DNA of 64,000 bases from Gluconacetobacter dulcium (GTDB lineage Bacteria; Pseudomonadota; Alphaproteobacteria; Acetobacterales; Acetobacteraceae). Positions 27,711-36,064 of this stretch are shown here, piece after piece. Location of the stretch: NCBI RefSeq assembly GCF_014174165.1, contig NZ_JABEQN010000001.1, forward strand, positions 310,001 to 374,000, written 5' to 3'. Within the stretch, counting starts at the first letter, position 1, and each line of letters opens with the position of its first letter. The notes under the pieces are model-generated. The model had not been told where the DNA came from and did not search any database. It was given only the letters and a program-made list of their open reading frames with translations. Position numbers and translations under genes: made by a program.

Positions 27711-28114
27711 CCCTGTATTCTCCGCTCGCATTCGCCATCGCAACATTGATCGTACTCTGGACAGGCTGACCAACCCTGCGCTGGCTGCTGCCCATGCCGC
27801 TCGGGCGCTCAACGATCATGCTGGCCTTGCGCTTCACACGCGATGGGCGCGTCACCCTGCATCGCGACCCGCGCCATGCCGGCTGGATCTTCGTCTATTT
27901 CACGAGCCTGTCTGTTCTCGCCACCGTCAGCCCGTTCGGTGGCCAACATCTTCTTTCCACCGCATCGACCGACCTGGCAACCATCCTGTTCGCCGTCGCG
28001 ATCCATGAGTGGGCCGGCCGCTGCCACCTCCCCTCACCAGCACGCCAAGAGAGAGAAAGAAAACCATTGCCCGACTTTACCCCACCCTCACGGACGAAAT
28101 TTCACCCCAGCTAA
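27711..28114 (+). pseudogene. C-terminal fragment of a membrane permease
   Basis: One plus-strand frame encodes hydrophobic segments (SPLAFAIATLIVLWTG, then WIFVYFTSLSVLATVSPFGG and LATILFAVAIHEWAG) with a basic connector (LALRFTRDGRVTL). This resembles the last helices of an amino-acid-permease-like transporter. The frame is broken by a TGA at 27767-27769, and its 5' end is lost where the IS701-type sequence begins. There is no start codon or ribosome-binding site. I infer that an insertion destroyed a transporter gene here. The family assignment is weak. Confidence 0.4.
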
Positions 28115-28122
28115 AATTCTGA

Positions 28123-28147
28123 TTGACAGTTTGAAGGAATACTTCAA
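28123..28147 (+). promoter_or_regulatory. Promoter element and palindromic operator before the XRE-cupin gene
   Basis: A consensus -35 hexamer TTGACA (28123-28128) is followed after 2 bp by a perfect inverted repeat TTGAAG-GAATA-CTTCAA (28131-28147). The repeat fills the space where a -10 spacer would be, so a bound protein would block RNA polymerase. The -10 box is not clear (AATCGT at 17-bp spacing, TATGAC further on). Autoregulation by the following gene's product is the simplest reading. Confidence 0.5.
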
Positions 28148-28170
28148 TCGTATGACGGAACGAACTGGGT

Positions 28171-28848
28171 ATGGTACGATTTGCGATGTCTCAACAGGGT
28201 TCACGCACCTCTCGACTAGCGCAGGCGGACGGCCTTGCCCCACTGGGGCAAAGGCTGCGTGCCGTCCGCCAGGAGCGTGGCCTGACCCTGAAAGATGTCG
28301 CCAGCGCAGCGGGTTTTTCCGTAGGCTTCATCTCGCAGGTGGAACGCGGCATCACCGTCCCGTCCCTGACATCCCTGCTCTCGATCGGCCAGGCTCTGGG
28401 CATCGACACCAACGATTTCTTTTCCAACTTCCGGCTGGAAAAGGATGCAGGCGAAGAACGTCACGAACGGTCGCTGGACCCATCGACCCATACAGCGGTT
28501 CGATACGAACGCCTGTCCGTTCCCTTCCAGGGAAATATCCTGCGCAGCGTGATCATCCATAAGCCGCCCGGCTTTCGCGACGCACCCGTCAGCCATGAGG
28601 GCGAGGAAATCTTCTTCGTGCTGGCCGGGGAAATCACCCTGGAAGTCGCCGGCCACCGCGCGATCCTTCGTACGGGCGATTCAGCGCATTTCCAGTCGAC
28701 GCACAAGCATTCGGTCTGGAACCATACCATGCAACCCGCCTCCGTCCTGCACACCTGCACGATGGATGTGTTCGCCGAAGATGGGCATGTCACGCCCGTC
28801 ACCGATGTCGTGGCAATAACCCGCTCCCGAAAACGGAGCGATGCATAG
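28171..28848 (+). CDS. XRE-family regulator with cupin sensor domain
   Basis: A 225-residue regulator. Its helix-turn-helix (about residues 25-80) contains LTLKDVASAAGFSVGFISQVERG. A C-terminal cupin barrel (about 135-205) includes FRDAPVSHEGEEIFFVLAGE and FQSTHKHSVWNH, which likely bind a small ligand. Such proteins usually repress or activate neighbouring catabolic genes in response to the substrate. It heads Cluster A, and a perfect palindrome lies in its own promoter. The ATG at 28171 is used; an in-frame ATG at 28186 is possible. No strong ribosome-binding site distinguishes them. Confidence 0.88.
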   Translation: MVRFAMSQQGSRTSRLAQADGLAPLGQRLRAVRQERGLTLKDVASAAGFSVGFISQVERGITVPSLTSLLSIGQALGIDTNDFFSNFRLEKDAGEERHERSLDPSTHTAVRYERLSVPFQGNILRSVIIHKPPGFRDAPVSHEGEEIFFVLAGEITLEVAGHRAILRTGDSAHFQSTHKHSVWNHTMQPASVLHTCTMDVFAEDGHVTPVTDVVAITRSRKRSDA

Positions 28849-28919
28849 TCATGGCACGCAAGTAACATCGCGACACTTTCCCAAAAAGGGACAGTGCAAA
28901 GGCTACATCAATAAACACA

Positions 28920-28943
28920 CCGGCCGGATCATCATCCGACCGG
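28920..28943 (+). promoter_or_regulatory. Inverted repeat in the leader of the GAF gene
   Basis: Arms CCGGCCGGAT and ATCCGACCGG (nine of ten pairs) with a 4-nt loop lie directly upstream of the ribosome-binding site of the GAF-protein gene. It could be an operator or an RNA hairpin that influences translation. There is no T run after it, so it is not a typical terminator of the regulator gene. Confidence 0.45.
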
Positions 28944-28956
28944 CGAGGGAAAGATC

Positions 28957-29433
28957 ATGTCCGAACAACTGGACGATATCTTCATTCCAGCAATGCAGAA
29001 CGGGTGCGAACAACCCGCGGGCATGTTTCATGCGCTGCACACGCTCGCGGACCAGACGGTGGGGGTCAAGCTGTTCACCATCACGGCCTATGATCTGGAA
29101 AAGGGCGTTTCCGAGCGCCGCTATACCAACATGCCCGATGCCTATCCCGTATCGGGCACCAAGCCGCTCAGCCCCGGAAAATGGTCCACCATCGTCCTTG
29201 AACGGCACGAGACGTTCGTGGCCAACACGATTTCGGAAATCGCCGAAGTCTTCAACGACCACGCCCTGATTCATTCGCTCGGCTGCGCCTCGGTCATCAA
29301 TGTTCCCGTCATCGTCGGCGGGCGGAATATCGGCAGCATCAACTGCCTGCACGAGGCCGGACATTACACGCCCTCGCGCGTTCAGGCGGCGCAGTTTCTC
29401 AAGGTTCCAGGCGCAGTCTGCCTCTTGTCATAA
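28957..29433 (+). CDS. GAF-domain protein of the hydantoinase cluster
   Basis: A 158-residue protein made of a single GAF domain. It shows typical segments such as MFHALHTLADQTVGVKLFT, a WSTIVLERHETFVANT stretch, and SLGCASVINVPVIVGGRNIG with GSINCLHEAGHYT. GAF domains bind small molecules. No output domain is attached, so it may act as a ligand-binding accessory or a partner of the XRE-cupin regulator. It is followed 24 bp later by the hydantoinase A gene, indicating one operon. The exact role is unknown. The C-terminus (AVCLLS) is short compared with many GAF proteins. Confidence 0.75.
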   Translation: MSEQLDDIFIPAMQNGCEQPAGMFHALHTLADQTVGVKLFTITAYDLEKGVSERRYTNMPDAYPVSGTKPLSPGKWSTIVLERHETFVANTISEIAEVFNDHALIHSLGCASVINVPVIVGGRNIGSINCLHEAGHYTPSRVQAAQFLKVPGAVCLLS

Positions 29434-29457
29434 CAATCTCGGTCAGGAGATCGGATT

Positions 29458-31545
29458 ATGTCACGAAAAACGATCCGCGTAACAACAGATGTCGGCGGAA
29501 CATTCACAGATCTGGTCTGTTTCGAAACCGATCACGCCACAGGCGAGTCGCATGTCCTGACGGCCAAATCGGATACGACGCCCCCGAACTTCGAGCAGGG
29601 GGTTCTGAACGTCATCGAAAAGGCCGGGATAACGGCCAGCACGATCGATTTTCTCGCCCACGGCACAACGGTGGTCATCAACGCACTGACCGAGCGCAAG
29701 GGCGCGAAGGTCGGCCTGATCAGCACCGAGGGCTTTCGAGACATCCTGGAAATCGCCCGAGGAAACCGACCCGATTTCTTCAACCTCAATTACCGCAAGC
29801 CGCCGCCGTTCGTGCCCCGCCACCTGCGCGCGGAACTGCCGGGCCGACTGTCCTACAAAGGCGAGGAATCCACGCCCCTCGATATGGCCGCGCTGCCCTC
29901 CATCATCGACATGTTTCGTGCCGAAGGCGTGCAGGCCATCGCGGTCTGCTTCCTGCACTCGTACACCAATCCATCGCATGAACAGGCCGTAACAGCCGAA
30001 ATCCGTCGTCTGTGGCCCGAGGTTTCCGTCGTCGCCTCCCACCAGATCACCCGCGAATGGCGGGAGTATGAACGGACGAACACGACCGTCCTGTCGGCCT
30101 ATGTCCAACCGGTGGCCGAACGCTACCTGTCGCGCCTGCGCAGCGGCCTGAGCGATCGCGGCTTTGCCGGAAACCTTTTCATCATGCAGTCGAATTGCGG
30201 GGTCGATTCCGTCGACTCCACCGCGGCGACCCCGATCACGATGGTCGAATCCGGCCCCGCCTCCGGCTTCTGGGGCGCCGCCGAACTGGGGCGCATGATC
30301 GGCGAGCCGAACGTGCTGGCGCTCGATATCGGCGGCACCACGGCCAAATGCTCGCTGATCGAGAATGGCCAGGTCCGGATCATGACCGATTACTGGATCG
30401 AACGGGACCGGACCTCCGCCGGCTATCCGATCATGGTGCCGGTCGTCGACCTGGTGGAAATCGGCAACGGTGGCGGGTCCATCGCCTGGGTCGATGAATT
30501 CGCCAAACTCCATGTCGGTCCCAAATCCGCCGGGGCCAGTCCCGGTCCCGCCGCGTACGGACGCGGCGGCACCGACGCGACGACGACCGATGCGAATCTC
30601 TGGCTGGGCCGCATCAACCGCGATTATTTCTGCGGCGGGTCGGTGAAGGCCGACATGGAGGCGGCCGAACGCGCACTGGAGGCGCTCGGCGCGAAGATCG
30701 GCATCTCCACCACCGACGTGGCGCGCGGCATCATCCGCATTGCCAATAACAACATGACCAATGCGCTGAAGCTGATTTCGCTGAACCGGGGTTTCGACCC
30801 GCGCGACTTCACACTGGTCGCCTTCGGCGGCGGCGGCGCGATGCACGCGGTCGCACTGGGCATGGAACTCGGCGTACGCAAGGTCGTCATCCCCGCCAGC
30901 GCGTCCGTGTTCTCGGCCTGGGGCATGATGATGTCCGACCTCCGGCACGATTATTTCGTGACACGCCTGATGGACATGGCCGAGGGTGCCGAAAGCGCGA
31001 TCGCCACCCTGTTCGCCGAAATCGAGGCTGCCGCCACCGAACGCTTCGTCCAGGAAAGCGTGCCGGCCGAGAGCATCCGCTTCATCCGCTACGTCAAACT
31101 GCGTTACCAGAACCAGGAACATACAACCGAGGTGCCGATCCCCGCCGGAGACCTCGCCGCCGGACATCTGGCGGACATCCTGGCGGCCTTCCACCAGACC
31201 TACGAACGCGAATACACCTACCGCCTGGATGCGCCCGTCGAGATGGTCGGCGTGCATCTGGTGGCCTCGGCCGCTGTCGGCAAGCTGAACATGAAGGAAA
31301 GGCCCAGCGGCCCGCCCGACGCCGACGGTGCCCTCAAGGGCCGCCGACAGGTGGATTACGCGCAGGACGGCCTGCACGAGGCGGCGATCTATAACGGCGA
31401 CCGCCTTGCCCCCGGCATGCGTTTCCAGGGCCCCGCCATCGTCGAGGACAGCGGTACCACCATCGTAATCCATCCCGGCAACACGGTGTCCGTCGACGGA
31501 TACGGCAATCTTCATATCCTTCTCGTTTCCGGAGAAGCCGCATGA
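29458..31545 (+). CDS. hyuA: ATP-dependent hydantoinase/oxoprolinase, subunit A
   Basis: A 695-residue HyuA-type protein. The actin-like ATPase fold shows the N-terminal phosphate loop DVGGTFTDLV (about residues 11-20) and the second ALDIGGTTAKCSL (about 288-300). The family segment AFGGGGAMHAVALGMELG is present (about 460-475). With a B subunit, these enzymes use ATP to open cyclic amides such as N-methylhydantoin, 5-oxoproline or caprolactam; others carboxylate ketones. An AGGAGA ribosome-binding site precedes the ATG. The stop overlaps the hyuB start (ATGA). The substrate cannot be named from sequence; see the cluster finding. Confidence 0.9.
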   Translation: MSRKTIRVTTDVGGTFTDLVCFETDHATGESHVLTAKSDTTPPNFEQGVLNVIEKAGITASTIDFLAHGTTVVINALTERKGAKVGLISTEGFRDILEIARGNRPDFFNLNYRKPPPFVPRHLRAELPGRLSYKGEESTPLDMAALPSIIDMFRAEGVQAIAVCFLHSYTNPSHEQAVTAEIRRLWPEVSVVASHQITREWREYERTNTTVLSAYVQPVAERYLSRLRSGLSDRGFAGNLFIMQSNCGVDSVDSTAATPITMVESGPASGFWGAAELGRMIGEPNVLALDIGGTTAKCSLIENGQVRIMTDYWIERDRTSAGYPIMVPVVDLVEIGNGGGSIAWVDEFAKLHVGPKSAGASPGPAAYGRGGTDATTTDANLWLGRINRDYFCGGSVKADMEAAERALEALGAKIGISTTDVARGIIRIANNNMTNALKLISLNRGFDPRDFTLVAFGGGGAMHAVALGMELGVRKVVIPASASVFSAWGMMMSDLRHDYFVTRLMDMAEGAESAIATLFAEIEAAATERFVQESVPAESIRFIRYVKLRYQNQEHTTEVPIPAGDLAAGHLADILAAFHQTYEREYTYRLDAPVEMVGVHLVASAAVGKLNMKERPSGPPDADGALKGRRQVDYAQDGLHEAAIYNGDRLAPGMRFQGPAIVEDSGTTIVIHPGNTVSVDGYGNLHILLVSGEAA

Positions 31546-33209
31546 GCGACAGCACGGGCCAGGCCGGCCACGACCCGATCACGCTGGAGATCATCCAGAA
31601 CTCGCTCCAGGCCGTGGCGGACGAGATGTTCGCCACCATGCGCAAGACGGCGATGAGTTCGATCATCTATGAAGTTCTCGACATGGGAACGGGCATCCTG
31701 GATGCACGGGGCCGCATCGCCTCTTCGGGCGCGGGCATCCCCTCGTTCGTGGGCGTGCTGGACAAGGCCGTTCAGGTCCTGCTGGCCAAGTTCCCGCAGG
31801 AGACGATCCAGCCGGGCGACGTCTTCATCACCAACGACCCCTATTATGGCGGCGTGACCCACCTGAACGACCTGGTGGTCGCCATGCCGGTCTTCGCGGA
31901 AGGGCGCCTCATCGCCTGGACCGCGAACATCGCCCATAATTCCGATGTCGGTGGCATGGCACCCGGCTCCCTTTCGGTCCAGGCAACCGAAATCTTCCAG
32001 GAAGGTCTTCGCCTGCCCGCCATCCGCCTGATCGATGCCGGCGAGGCAAACGAGTCGGTCTTCGCGATCCTGCGCTGCAACTCGCGAATGCCCAATTTTC
32101 TGGAAGGCGACCTCTGGGCCGCCATCGCCGCCGTGCGGATCGGCGCCCGCCGCCTGACGGAACTGGCGACGAAATACGGCGTCGCGACGTTCGAAACAGC
32201 GATGGAAGGGTTCATGACCTTCGGCGAGAAGGTCACGCTCTCCACCCTCGCCTCCCTGCCCCACGGCACCTTCGCACTGGACGAGGAGCAGGATGACGGC
32301 CGCGTCTACAACGTGAAGGTCACCATCTCGCCCACCGAATTCGTCGTCGACCTGCGTAACAACCCCGATCAGGATGTCGGACCCACCAATACCAGCCGCG
32401 ACGGCGCCATGATCTGCGCGCAGATGATGCTCAAGGCGCTGTGCGACCCTCAGTCCCCCGCCAATGACGGCACCTTCCGGCCGATCCGCCTGCTGACGCG
32501 CGAAGGCTCGGTCTTCCATGCGCGCGAACCCGCCGCGATCGGCTTTTATTTCGAAACCGAAGTGCGCGTCTTCGACCTCATCTGGCGCTGCCTGGCGCAA
32601 CACATGCCCGAGCGTCTGGGGGCCGGGCATTTCGCCACGATCGGCGGTACGTTCATCGGCGGCATCCACCCCGATACGGGCCGGCAATACACCATCATCG
32701 AACCGCAGATCGGCGGCTGGGGCGGGCGCGAGGGCCATGACGGCAACAGCGCCCTGTTCTCGGGCTTCCACGGCGAAACCTACAATTGTCCCGCCGAGAT
32801 TTCCGAGGCCCGCAACGGCCTGCATATCGGCCGGATGGCACTGCATACCGGGCCGGGCGGCGAGGGCCAGTGGTGCGGCGGGCGCGGCATCGTCATCGAC
32901 TACGGCGTGCGCCAGGACAATTCCTTCCTGACGATCGGCTATACGCGCTCGCGCATCATGCCGTGGTCCCTCAAGGATGGGCATGAGGGAACGGGCAACT
33001 ATGCGCTGATCCTGCGCCGCGACGGCACGCAGGAACGCCATGCCTTCGTCTCCGGCCTGCGCGTGGACAAAGGCGACGTGATCCGCATCGTCACCGGCAC
33101 CGGTGGCGGCTATGGCAACCCAGCCCTGCGCGACCCCGCCCTGGTGGCACGGGACGTGAAGAACGGCCTGATCACCGCCGAACACGCGCAACGCATCTAC
33201 ACGACCTGA
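31542..33209 (+). CDS. hyuB: Hydantoinase/oxoprolinase subunit B, first copy
   Basis: A 555-residue HyuB-type subunit translationally coupled to hyuA. Conserved family segments are EMFATMRKTAMSSIIYE, SSGAGIPSFVGVLDKAV, TNDPYYGGVTHLNDLVV and, towards the C-terminus, QIGGWGGREGHDGNSA and TYNCPAEISEARN. It should contribute the ring-opening site of the A/B complex in the cytoplasm. The length is normal. A 103-bp gap follows before the M24 peptidase gene. A second, clearly paralogous B gene lies after the peptidase. Confidence 0.9.
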   Translation: MSDSTGQAGHDPITLEIIQNSLQAVADEMFATMRKTAMSSIIYEVLDMGTGILDARGRIASSGAGIPSFVGVLDKAVQVLLAKFPQETIQPGDVFITNDPYYGGVTHLNDLVVAMPVFAEGRLIAWTANIAHNSDVGGMAPGSLSVQATEIFQEGLRLPAIRLIDAGEANESVFAILRCNSRMPNFLEGDLWAAIAAVRIGARRLTELATKYGVATFETAMEGFMTFGEKVTLSTLASLPHGTFALDEEQDDGRVYNVKVTISPTEFVVDLRNNPDQDVGPTNTSRDGAMICAQMMLKALCDPQSPANDGTFRPIRLLTREGSVFHAREPAAIGFYFETEVRVFDLIWRCLAQHMPERLGAGHFATIGGTFIGGIHPDTGRQYTIIEPQIGGWGGREGHDGNSALFSGFHGETYNCPAEISEARNGLHIGRMALHTGPGGEGQWCGGRGIVIDYGVRQDNSFLTIGYTRSRIMPWSLKDGHEGTGNYALILRRDGTQERHAFVSGLRVDKGDVIRIVTGTGGGYGNPALRDPALVARDVKNGLITAEHAQRIYTT

Positions 33210-33312
33210 CCACCGCCGGCACGCCGGCACCAGAAACCAACGATCTCCTTTTTCCTGCCAGTGTGAATGGACAGGTCCGGATGGCAGCCGGACGGCCAAA
33301 AGGTGGGTGACC

Positions 33313-34446
33313 ATGCAATATATTACGATAAAGCAACGACTTGCGCGCCTCAGGCATCGCATGACGGATGACGGCGTGGACCTGCTGGTCCTGGGTCCGG
33401 GCACCTATGTCGAATGGCTGCTTGGCTTCCATCCCTATCCAGACGAGCGCCTGTCGCTGCTGCTGGTCGGGCGGCAGCAGGCCATGTTCGTCATGCCGGC
33501 ACTCAACGCAGCGGACACGCAGGCGCGCAGCGATCTTCCCCTCGCCACCTGGACCGATGCGCAGGGACCGGCGCAGGCCCTGCAAACGGCCCTGGCGGCG
33601 ACCTGCCCACCCGAGGTGCCGCTCCGCGTCGGCCTCGACGAGGCCATGCGCACCGATTTCGCCCTGGCCGTGCTCGACCGGCTGCCTGGTGCCAACGTGG
33701 TGATGGCCCGCGATGTCGCCGGCGCGGCGCGGATGCTGAAGGACGAGGAGGAATACAGGCTCCTCAAGGAGAATGCGGCGATCGCCGACCGTGCCATGCT
33801 GCACGCCCTGGCAACCATGCGTCCGGGCATGACCGAGGCGGAAGTGGCCGAAGGCATAGCCGGCGCCTTCGCCGCGGAAGGCGCGAAGGTCAAGTTCGCC
33901 GTCGTTGCCACCGGCCCGAACGGTGCCCTGCCCCACCACCATACGGGTGCCGCCGTGCTGTCGCCGGGCGATGCCGTCGTCATCGATATCGGCGCTCGCC
34001 GCGATGGCTATTGCAGCGACATCACCCGCATGGCCGTGCTGGAGCACGAGCCGGAAGGCTACGCGGAGATCCACGCGATCGTAGAGGCCGCCGTGCAGGC
34101 GGCGCTGAAGGCCGCGCGCCCCGGCGCCACGGCATCCTCGGTCGACCGTGCCGCGCGCGGGGTGATCGAACAGGCGGGCTACGGGCCGTATTTCGTCCAC
34201 CGTACCGGCCATGGCCTGGGCATGGAAGGGCACGAGGCCCCCTTCATCACCGAAACATCCGAAACAATTCTCGAAGCCGGCATGGTGTTTTCCATCGAGC
34301 CTGGAATCTATCTGCCAGGCCGTTTCGGCATCCGCCTGGAGGAAATCGTCTTCCTGCGCGATGACGGGCCGGAAATCCTCTCCGACCTGCCTCGCACCCT
34401 TTCCGTGATCCCGCCCCACGGCCAGGACCAGACCGATGACCGCTGA
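33313..34446 (+). CDS. M24-family metallopeptidase (Xaa-Pro dipeptidase/creatinase fold)
   Basis: A 377-residue pita-bread-fold protein. All five expected metal ligands are visible: Asp in VVIDIGARRDG, Asp in CSDITRM, His in HRTGHGLGMEGHE, Glu in SIEPGIYLPG and Glu in RLEEIVFL. This favours a two-metal peptidase (aminopeptidase P or prolidase type) over creatinase, which lacks the metal site. The ATG at 33313 has AGGTGG at good spacing; a GTG two codons earlier is less likely. It overlaps the second hyuB by 11 bp, so it belongs to the operon and probably hydrolyses the ring-opened product. Confidence 0.88.
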   Translation: MQYITIKQRLARLRHRMTDDGVDLLVLGPGTYVEWLLGFHPYPDERLSLLLVGRQQAMFVMPALNAADTQARSDLPLATWTDAQGPAQALQTALAATCPPEVPLRVGLDEAMRTDFALAVLDRLPGANVVMARDVAGAARMLKDEEEYRLLKENAAIADRAMLHALATMRPGMTEAEVAEGIAGAFAAEGAKVKFAVVATGPNGALPHHHTGAAVLSPGDAVVIDIGARRDGYCSDITRMAVLEHEPEGYAEIHAIVEAAVQAALKAARPGATASSVDRAARGVIEQAGYGPYFVHRTGHGLGMEGHEAPFITETSETILEAGMVFSIEPGIYLPGRFGIRLEEIVFLRDDGPEILSDLPRTLSVIPPHGQDQTDDR

Positions 34447-36004
34447 CACGATCACGCGCACCGTCATCCAGTCCGTCATCGCCTCCGCGGCCGAGGAGAT
34501 GTTCGCCATCCTGAAGAAGACGGCAATGAGTCCCGTCATCTACGAGGTGCTGGATGTCGGCACCGGCATCACCGATGCCGACGGCAATCTTCTCAGTTCC
34601 GGCGCAGGCATTCCCACCTTCGTCGGTGTCCTGGACAAGAGCGTGAAATGGATTCTGTCCGTCCATCCGCGCGACAGCCTGCGCGAAGGCGACATGTTCG
34701 TGACGAACGACCCCTATCACGGCGGCGTCACGCATCTGAACGATGTCGTCGTGGCGCTGCCGGTGTTCGCCGACGGGCAGTTGATCGCCTGGACCGCCTC
34801 CATCGCCCACTGGAACGATATCGGCGGCCTGGTCATCGGGTCCATGTCGACCGACGCGACCGAGATCTTCCAGGAAGGTCTGCGCCTTCCCGCCGTGCGC
34901 CTGTGCGCGGCGGGAAGGCAGTTGGATGCGGTGTTCGACATCATCGCGGCCAACAGCCGCCTGCCCGATTTCGTCCGGGGCGACCTGTGGGCCCAGATCG
35001 CCGCGTCCCGCCTGGCCGCGCGCAGGCTGGTCGACATGGTCGGCCTGTATGGGCAGGCAGCCTATCGCGACGCCGTCGACCATCTGTTCGCGGAAGGGGA
35101 AGCCCGCGTCCGGTCCGGCCTGGCCGCACTTCCCCACGGCACGTTCTCGCTGACCGAGACCCGCGATGACGGCACCCCCTGGTCGGTCACCGTCACGATC
35201 ACCGCCGAGCGGATGACCGTCGACCTGCGCGATGCACCGGACCAGCGTGCGGCCCCGTACAACACCACGCGCGACGGCGCGGTCATCGCCGCGCAGATGA
35301 TCCTGAAGGCCCTGGCCGACCCGACGCCCGCCGCCAACGCGGGCTCGTTCCGGCCACTGGAGGTCCTCACGCGCCCCGGCACGATCTTCCACGCGGACGG
35401 CACCGCCCCGCATGGCTATTATTTCGAGATCCGGATCGGGCTGTACGACCTGCTGTGGCACTGCATCGCGCAGGCCATGCCCGATCGCCTGCCCGCGGGT
35501 CATTTCAGTTCGATCTGCGGCACCGTCGTCGCCGGACTCCACCCGGATACCGGCCGGCGTTTCACAATGGTGGAACCGCAGATGGGAGGATGGGGAGCGA
35601 CCGCGGAACGGGAAGGCGAAACCGCGCTCTATTCCGCATGCCATGGCGAGACATTCAACTGTCCCGCCGAAATTGTCGAAAGCCGCTACGGCCTCGATGT
35701 CCTCTACCGCCGCCTGAACCCGGCCCCGGCATCCACCGGACGGCATCCCGGCGGCCAGGGGCTGTCGATGTGCTACGGCGTCCGGGCAAAAGCCATCCTG
35801 TCGGCAGGCTATAGCCGAACGCGCCAGCCGGCATGGGGATCGGCCGGCGGGGGGCCGGGCGGCACGAACCGCCTCGCCATCACACACGCCGACGGCCGCA
35901 CGGAAAACCACGCCTTCGTGTCCGGCCTGTCGCTCCAGCCCGGCGACAGGATCGAAATCGGCACGGCGAACGGCGGGGCATGGGGAGCCGGCGCGGGCGG
36001 CTGA
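34436..36004 (+). CDS. Hydantoinase/oxoprolinase subunit B, second copy
   Basis: A 522-residue HyuB paralogue of the first copy. Parallel segments are EMFAILKKTAMSPVIYE, SSGAGIPTFVGVLDKSV, TNDPYHGGVTHLNDVVV and FNCPAEIVESRYG. The N-terminus is about 15 residues shorter and the C-terminus ends in a Gly/Ala-rich tail (GTANGGAWGAGAGG). No second A subunit is present, so both B proteins may share the single HyuA, or this one may have a different specificity. It overlaps the M24 gene. The TonB receptor gene follows after about 60 bp. Confidence 0.87.
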   Translation: MTADTITRTVIQSVIASAAEEMFAILKKTAMSPVIYEVLDVGTGITDADGNLLSSGAGIPTFVGVLDKSVKWILSVHPRDSLREGDMFVTNDPYHGGVTHLNDVVVALPVFADGQLIAWTASIAHWNDIGGLVIGSMSTDATEIFQEGLRLPAVRLCAAGRQLDAVFDIIAANSRLPDFVRGDLWAQIAASRLAARRLVDMVGLYGQAAYRDAVDHLFAEGEARVRSGLAALPHGTFSLTETRDDGTPWSVTVTITAERMTVDLRDAPDQRAAPYNTTRDGAVIAAQMILKALADPTPAANAGSFRPLEVLTRPGTIFHADGTAPHGYYFEIRIGLYDLLWHCIAQAMPDRLPAGHFSSICGTVVAGLHPDTGRRFTMVEPQMGGWGATAEREGETALYSACHGETFNCPAEIVESRYGLDVLYRRLNPAPASTGRHPGGQGLSMCYGVRAKAILSAGYSRTRQPAWGSAGGGPGGTNRLAITHADGRTENHAFVSGLSLQPGDRIEIGTANGGAWGAGAGG

Positions 36005-36064
36005 CCGCGCCAGGACACAACAACACACCGCGTCACGACATCACGCGGATATCAGGTGGAAATC

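Noticed and set aside
29461-31515. A 684-codon open frame opposite hyuA
   Set aside because: It mirrors the codon pattern of hyuA. The product is His/Asp/Gly-rich and has no family features, while hyuA has both phosphate loops.
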